Part shown: piece after piece, positions 5,456 through 6,715 of the stretch | How the letters are laid out: each line of letters opens with the position of its first letter | Numbering within the stretch: the first letter of the stretch is position 1 | DNA from: Spirochaetaceae bacterium | GTDB taxonomy: Bacteria; Spirochaetota; Spirochaetia; Treponematales; Breznakiellaceae | DNA: 6,715 nucleotides | Direction: 5' to 3' | Assembly (NCBI GenBank): GCA_031279895.1 | Contig: JAITHR010000104.1 | Coordinates: 1-6,715, forward strand | The notes under the pieces: model-generated | What the model was told of the DNA's origin: nothing | What the model saw: only the letters and a program-made list of their open reading frames with translations | Database searches by the model: none | Translations under genes and position numbers: made by a program

Positions 5456-6043
5456 TCACCTCCATTCAAGCACGCGCCCGTCAACGGACAGCGTAATAAC
5501 CGTAAGGGAAAGGTCACTGCCGGACTTTTTCACCGCTTCCGCCGCGGCCAGCTCGATACCGCCGCAGCAGGGAACCTCCATCCGCGCCGTCATAAGGGAG
5601 GTTATCCGGTTTTTCGCGATAATCTCCGCAAGTTTAAGGCTGTAATCCGCGCCGTCCAGTTTCGGGCAGCCTATAAGCGTAACGCGGTCCCGCATGAACT
5701 CCCGCTGGAAGCCGCCGTAGGCATAGGCCGCGCAGTCCGCGGCAACGAGAAGCGCCGCGTTCTCAAAAGCCGGCGCCCGGACCGGCGCCAGCTTTATCTG
5801 CACCGGCCAGTGGGTAAGGCGGTGCGCGTCAGGCGGGGTAAACGCGGGCGCCTCGGCTTGAGAGATGGTAATCGCGCCGGCGGGACACACGGGCAGGCAG
5901 TTCCCCAGGCCGTCGCAATAGGCCGCGTTGACAAGAGCCGCCCTGCCGTCCCGTATCTCCACGGCCCCTTCGTGGCACGCGGACACGCATAACCCGCAGC
6001 CGTCGCACGTTTCCCTGTCAATCGTAATAATGTTTCGTATCAT
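5456..6043 (-). CDS. 4Fe-4S ferredoxin-domain protein of anaerobes (possible FrdX-like)
   Basis: The 195-residue cytoplasmic protein has an N-terminal double-cluster ferredoxin domain and a C-terminal domain of unknown function. The first cluster motif is CDGCGLCVSAC (Cys 13, 16, 19, 23). The second is CDGLGNCLPVCP with Cys 43, 49 and 53, and Leu 46 where a fourth ligand would usually be, a form I recall as typical for this family. The C-terminal part has conserved-looking AADC (Cys 104), GCPKLD (Cys 126) and MEVPCCGG (Cys 159-160), which could hold another metal or redox-active site. It probably passes electrons to or from an unidentified partner. The ATG at 6043 has AAGGAG 5 nt upstream (6054-6049). 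It is the first gene of a two-gene operon with the zinc-ribbon gene and is divergent from a Crp/Fnr regulator, an arrangement similar to HcpR-controlled ferredoxin-like genes. That parallel is inference. Confidence 0.88.
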   Translation of the reverse strand: MIRNIITIDRETCDGCGLCVSACHEGAVEIRDGRAALVNAAYCDGLGNCLPVCPAGAITISQAEAPAFTPPDAHRLTHWPVQIKLAPVRAPAFENAALLVAADCAAYAYGGFQREFMRDRVTLIGCPKLDGADYSLKLAEIIAKNRITSLMTARMEVPCCGGIELAAAEAVKKSGSDLSLTVITLSVDGRVLEWR

Positions 6044-6061
6044 AACCGCTCCTTACCTTTA

Positions 6062-6074
6062 ACTATAGCGCTAT
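6062..6074 (-). promoter_or_regulatory. Candidate -10 element overlapping a perfect palindrome upstream of the ferredoxin gene
   Basis: On the minus strand TATAGT (6067-6062) resembles a sigma-70 -10 box, with only a poor -35 match (CCGACC) 17 nt further upstream. It overlaps the palindrome ATAGCGCTAT (6065-6074). A protein bound there would block transcription. The implied leader would be very short, since the ribosome site lies at 6054-6049. The promoter is plausible but unproven; the palindrome itself is certain. Confidence 0.35.
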
Positions 6075-6078
6075 TGCC

Positions 6079-6110
6079 GGGCGCGGTCGGTTGTTTTTAG
6101 CACCGCGCCC
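6079..6110. promoter_or_regulatory. 9-bp GC-rich dyad in the divergent intergenic region
   Basis: GGGCGCGGT (6079-6087) and ACCGCGCCC (6102-6110) are perfect complements around a 14-nt T-rich loop. A T-rich stretch (CTTTTGTTTC) follows on the plus strand. The shape resembles an intrinsic terminator, but no plus-strand gene ends just upstream. An operator, or a structure in the leader or upstream region of either divergent gene, is at least as likely. Confidence 0.5.
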
Positions 6111-6170
6111 CTTTTGTTTCGTCTGGAATACCGCTAGAGTGAGGGTATACGCATAAATCAGGGGGATTGT

Positions 6171-6715
6171 ATGTACGAACCGGCGTTACGGGCCTGCCCG
6201 CTCTTTGACCGGATTGAAAGCGCTGACGTGGAGGCCATTCTCTCGTGCCTTTCGGCATCCCGCAAAAGCTATGAGAAGCGCGCGATTATCTTCGCGCCGG
6301 AGTCGCCGGCGTCTTCGGTGGGCATCCTCCTTTCGGGAAGCGTCCATATCGTACAGGACGACTTCTGGGGGAACCGGCGTATCCTGTCGCGCATCGAGCC
6401 GGGGGGTCTGTTCGGCGAGTATTCCTCCTGGAAAGATGCGGCGCGCCTGCCTTTCGGGGTGATAACCGTGGAGAAGTCAACGGCGCTCTTTGTGGATTAC
6501 CGGCGGATCGTTACCCTCTGCTCGTCGGCGTGCGTGTTTCACGGGAGGCTCATTCGGAATATGCTCGGCATCCTGGCCGAGGAGAACATCGCGCTCATGC
6601 AGAAGATAGAGCATATCACCCGTCCGACGATACGGGAGAAGCTGCGGTCCTACCTTTCTTCCCAGGCGCGGAAAGCCGGTGCGCGGCGCTTTGCCATTCC
6701 GTTTAACCGGCAGGA
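6171..6715 (+). CDS. Crp/Fnr-family transcriptional regulator, 3' end outside the window
   Basis: The frame is open from the ATG at 6171 to the window end, giving 181 residues. It starts MYEPALRACPLFDRI, a usual opening for Crp/Fnr proteins. A cyclic-nucleotide-binding-type beta barrel follows (about 12-115), with VGILLSGSVHIVQDD (50-64) and IEPGGLFGEYSSW (75-87). A long dimerisation helix (about 125-150) comes next. The sequence then enters the DNA-binding part, and FAIPFNRQ (174-181) is where the helix-turn-helix normally begins. About 45 residues are missing compared with the usual 220-230. The phosphate-binding Arg-Ser pair of cAMP-binding CRP is not evident after FGE (ARLPFGVITVE instead), so the effector is probably not cAMP. 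No FNR-type N-terminal cysteine cluster is present; the cysteines are at 9, 26, 117 and 121. GGGGG (6161-6165) 5 nt before the ATG can serve as ribosome site. It is divergent from the ferredoxin operon and is its likely regulator. Confidence 0.88.
   Translation, partial: MYEPALRACPLFDRIESADVEAILSCLSASRKSYEKRAIIFAPESPASSVGILLSGSVHIVQDDFWGNRRILSRIEPGGLFGEYSSWKDAARLPFGVITVEKSTALFVDYRRIVTLCSSACVFHGRLIRNMLGILAEENIALMQKIEHITRPTIREKLRSYLSSQARKAGARRFAIPFNRQ

Noticed and set aside
5262..5645. Plus-strand 127-aa frame opposite the zinc-ribbon and ferredoxin genes
   Set aside because: The antisense frame has no ribosome site or recognisable domain, while the minus-strand genes show cysteine motifs.
6079..6120. 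Intrinsic terminator on the plus strand
   Set aside because: A GC stem and T-rich tail are present, but no plus-strand transcript is expected to end there, and the loop is long; listed as a dyad only.
6205..6462. Alternative-frame genes opposite or within the Crp/Fnr gene
   Set aside because: Arg/Ser-rich shadows; the Crp/Fnr frame is open throughout and has clear family motifs.
1..6715. tRNA or rRNA genes
   Set aside because: No cloverleaf-like or rRNA-like sequence was seen by eye on either strand.

Overview
This window most likely comes from a spirochaete of the Treponema type. The evidence is a flagellar cap gene with Treponema-style sequence, followed by two small flagellar-locus genes and the tRNA t6A genes tsaE and tsaB. 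The core genes are GC-rich, and further up the window there is an anaerobe-type ferredoxin, zinc-ribbon and Crp/Fnr group. A gut treponeme would fit (for example a termite-hindgut type), but the species cannot be fixed from this sequence alone.

Layout. Bases 1-4140 (+ strand) hold a tightly packed operon: the 3' part of fliD (5' end outside the window), an uncharacterised 277-aa gene, an uncharacterised 87-aa gene, tsaE and tsaB. Gaps are 13 and 19 nt, followed by overlaps of 20 and 4 nt. Translational coupling of motility and tRNA-modification genes is therefore likely. Bases about 4108-5226 are an accessory island. It is a patchwork of short GC-rich repeats around one AT-rich, foreign-looking gene (4344-4898) of unknown function, then about 270 bp of repeat-rich non-coding DNA with strong hairpins. 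Bases 5166-6043 (- strand) encode a cysteine-rich zinc-ribbon protein and, upstream of it, a ferredoxin-domain protein, coupled by overlapping signals. A divergent gene starting at 6171 encodes a Crp/Fnr-family regulator cut by the window end. The 127-bp space between the divergent genes has a palindrome, a 9-bp GC dyad and probable promoter elements.

The most unusual signal is the repeat family. Five copies each of a GCCTCCGGC module and a CGGAGACGG module (either orientation) lie between 4111 and 5226. They include a 29-nt direct repeat (28/29 identical) at 4249-4277 and 5182-5210, and a 26-nt inverted repeat (25/26) at 4121-4146 and 4222-4247. Copies lie at the 3' ends of three different genes. 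In two of them, tsaB and the zinc-ribbon gene, the repeat is translated in the same phase and supplies the Pro/Ala/Ser-rich C-terminal residues. The AT-rich gene lies between repeat copies, which suggests repeat-mediated insertion or a mobile cassette.

Functionally, TsaE (ATPase) and TsaB (scaffold partner) belong to the t6A37 machinery with TsaD and TsaC, which are not in the window. FliD caps the flagellar filament. The ferredoxin, zinc-ribbon and Crp/Fnr trio looks like a small redox or nitrosative-stress type regulon, but that role is inferred from context only.
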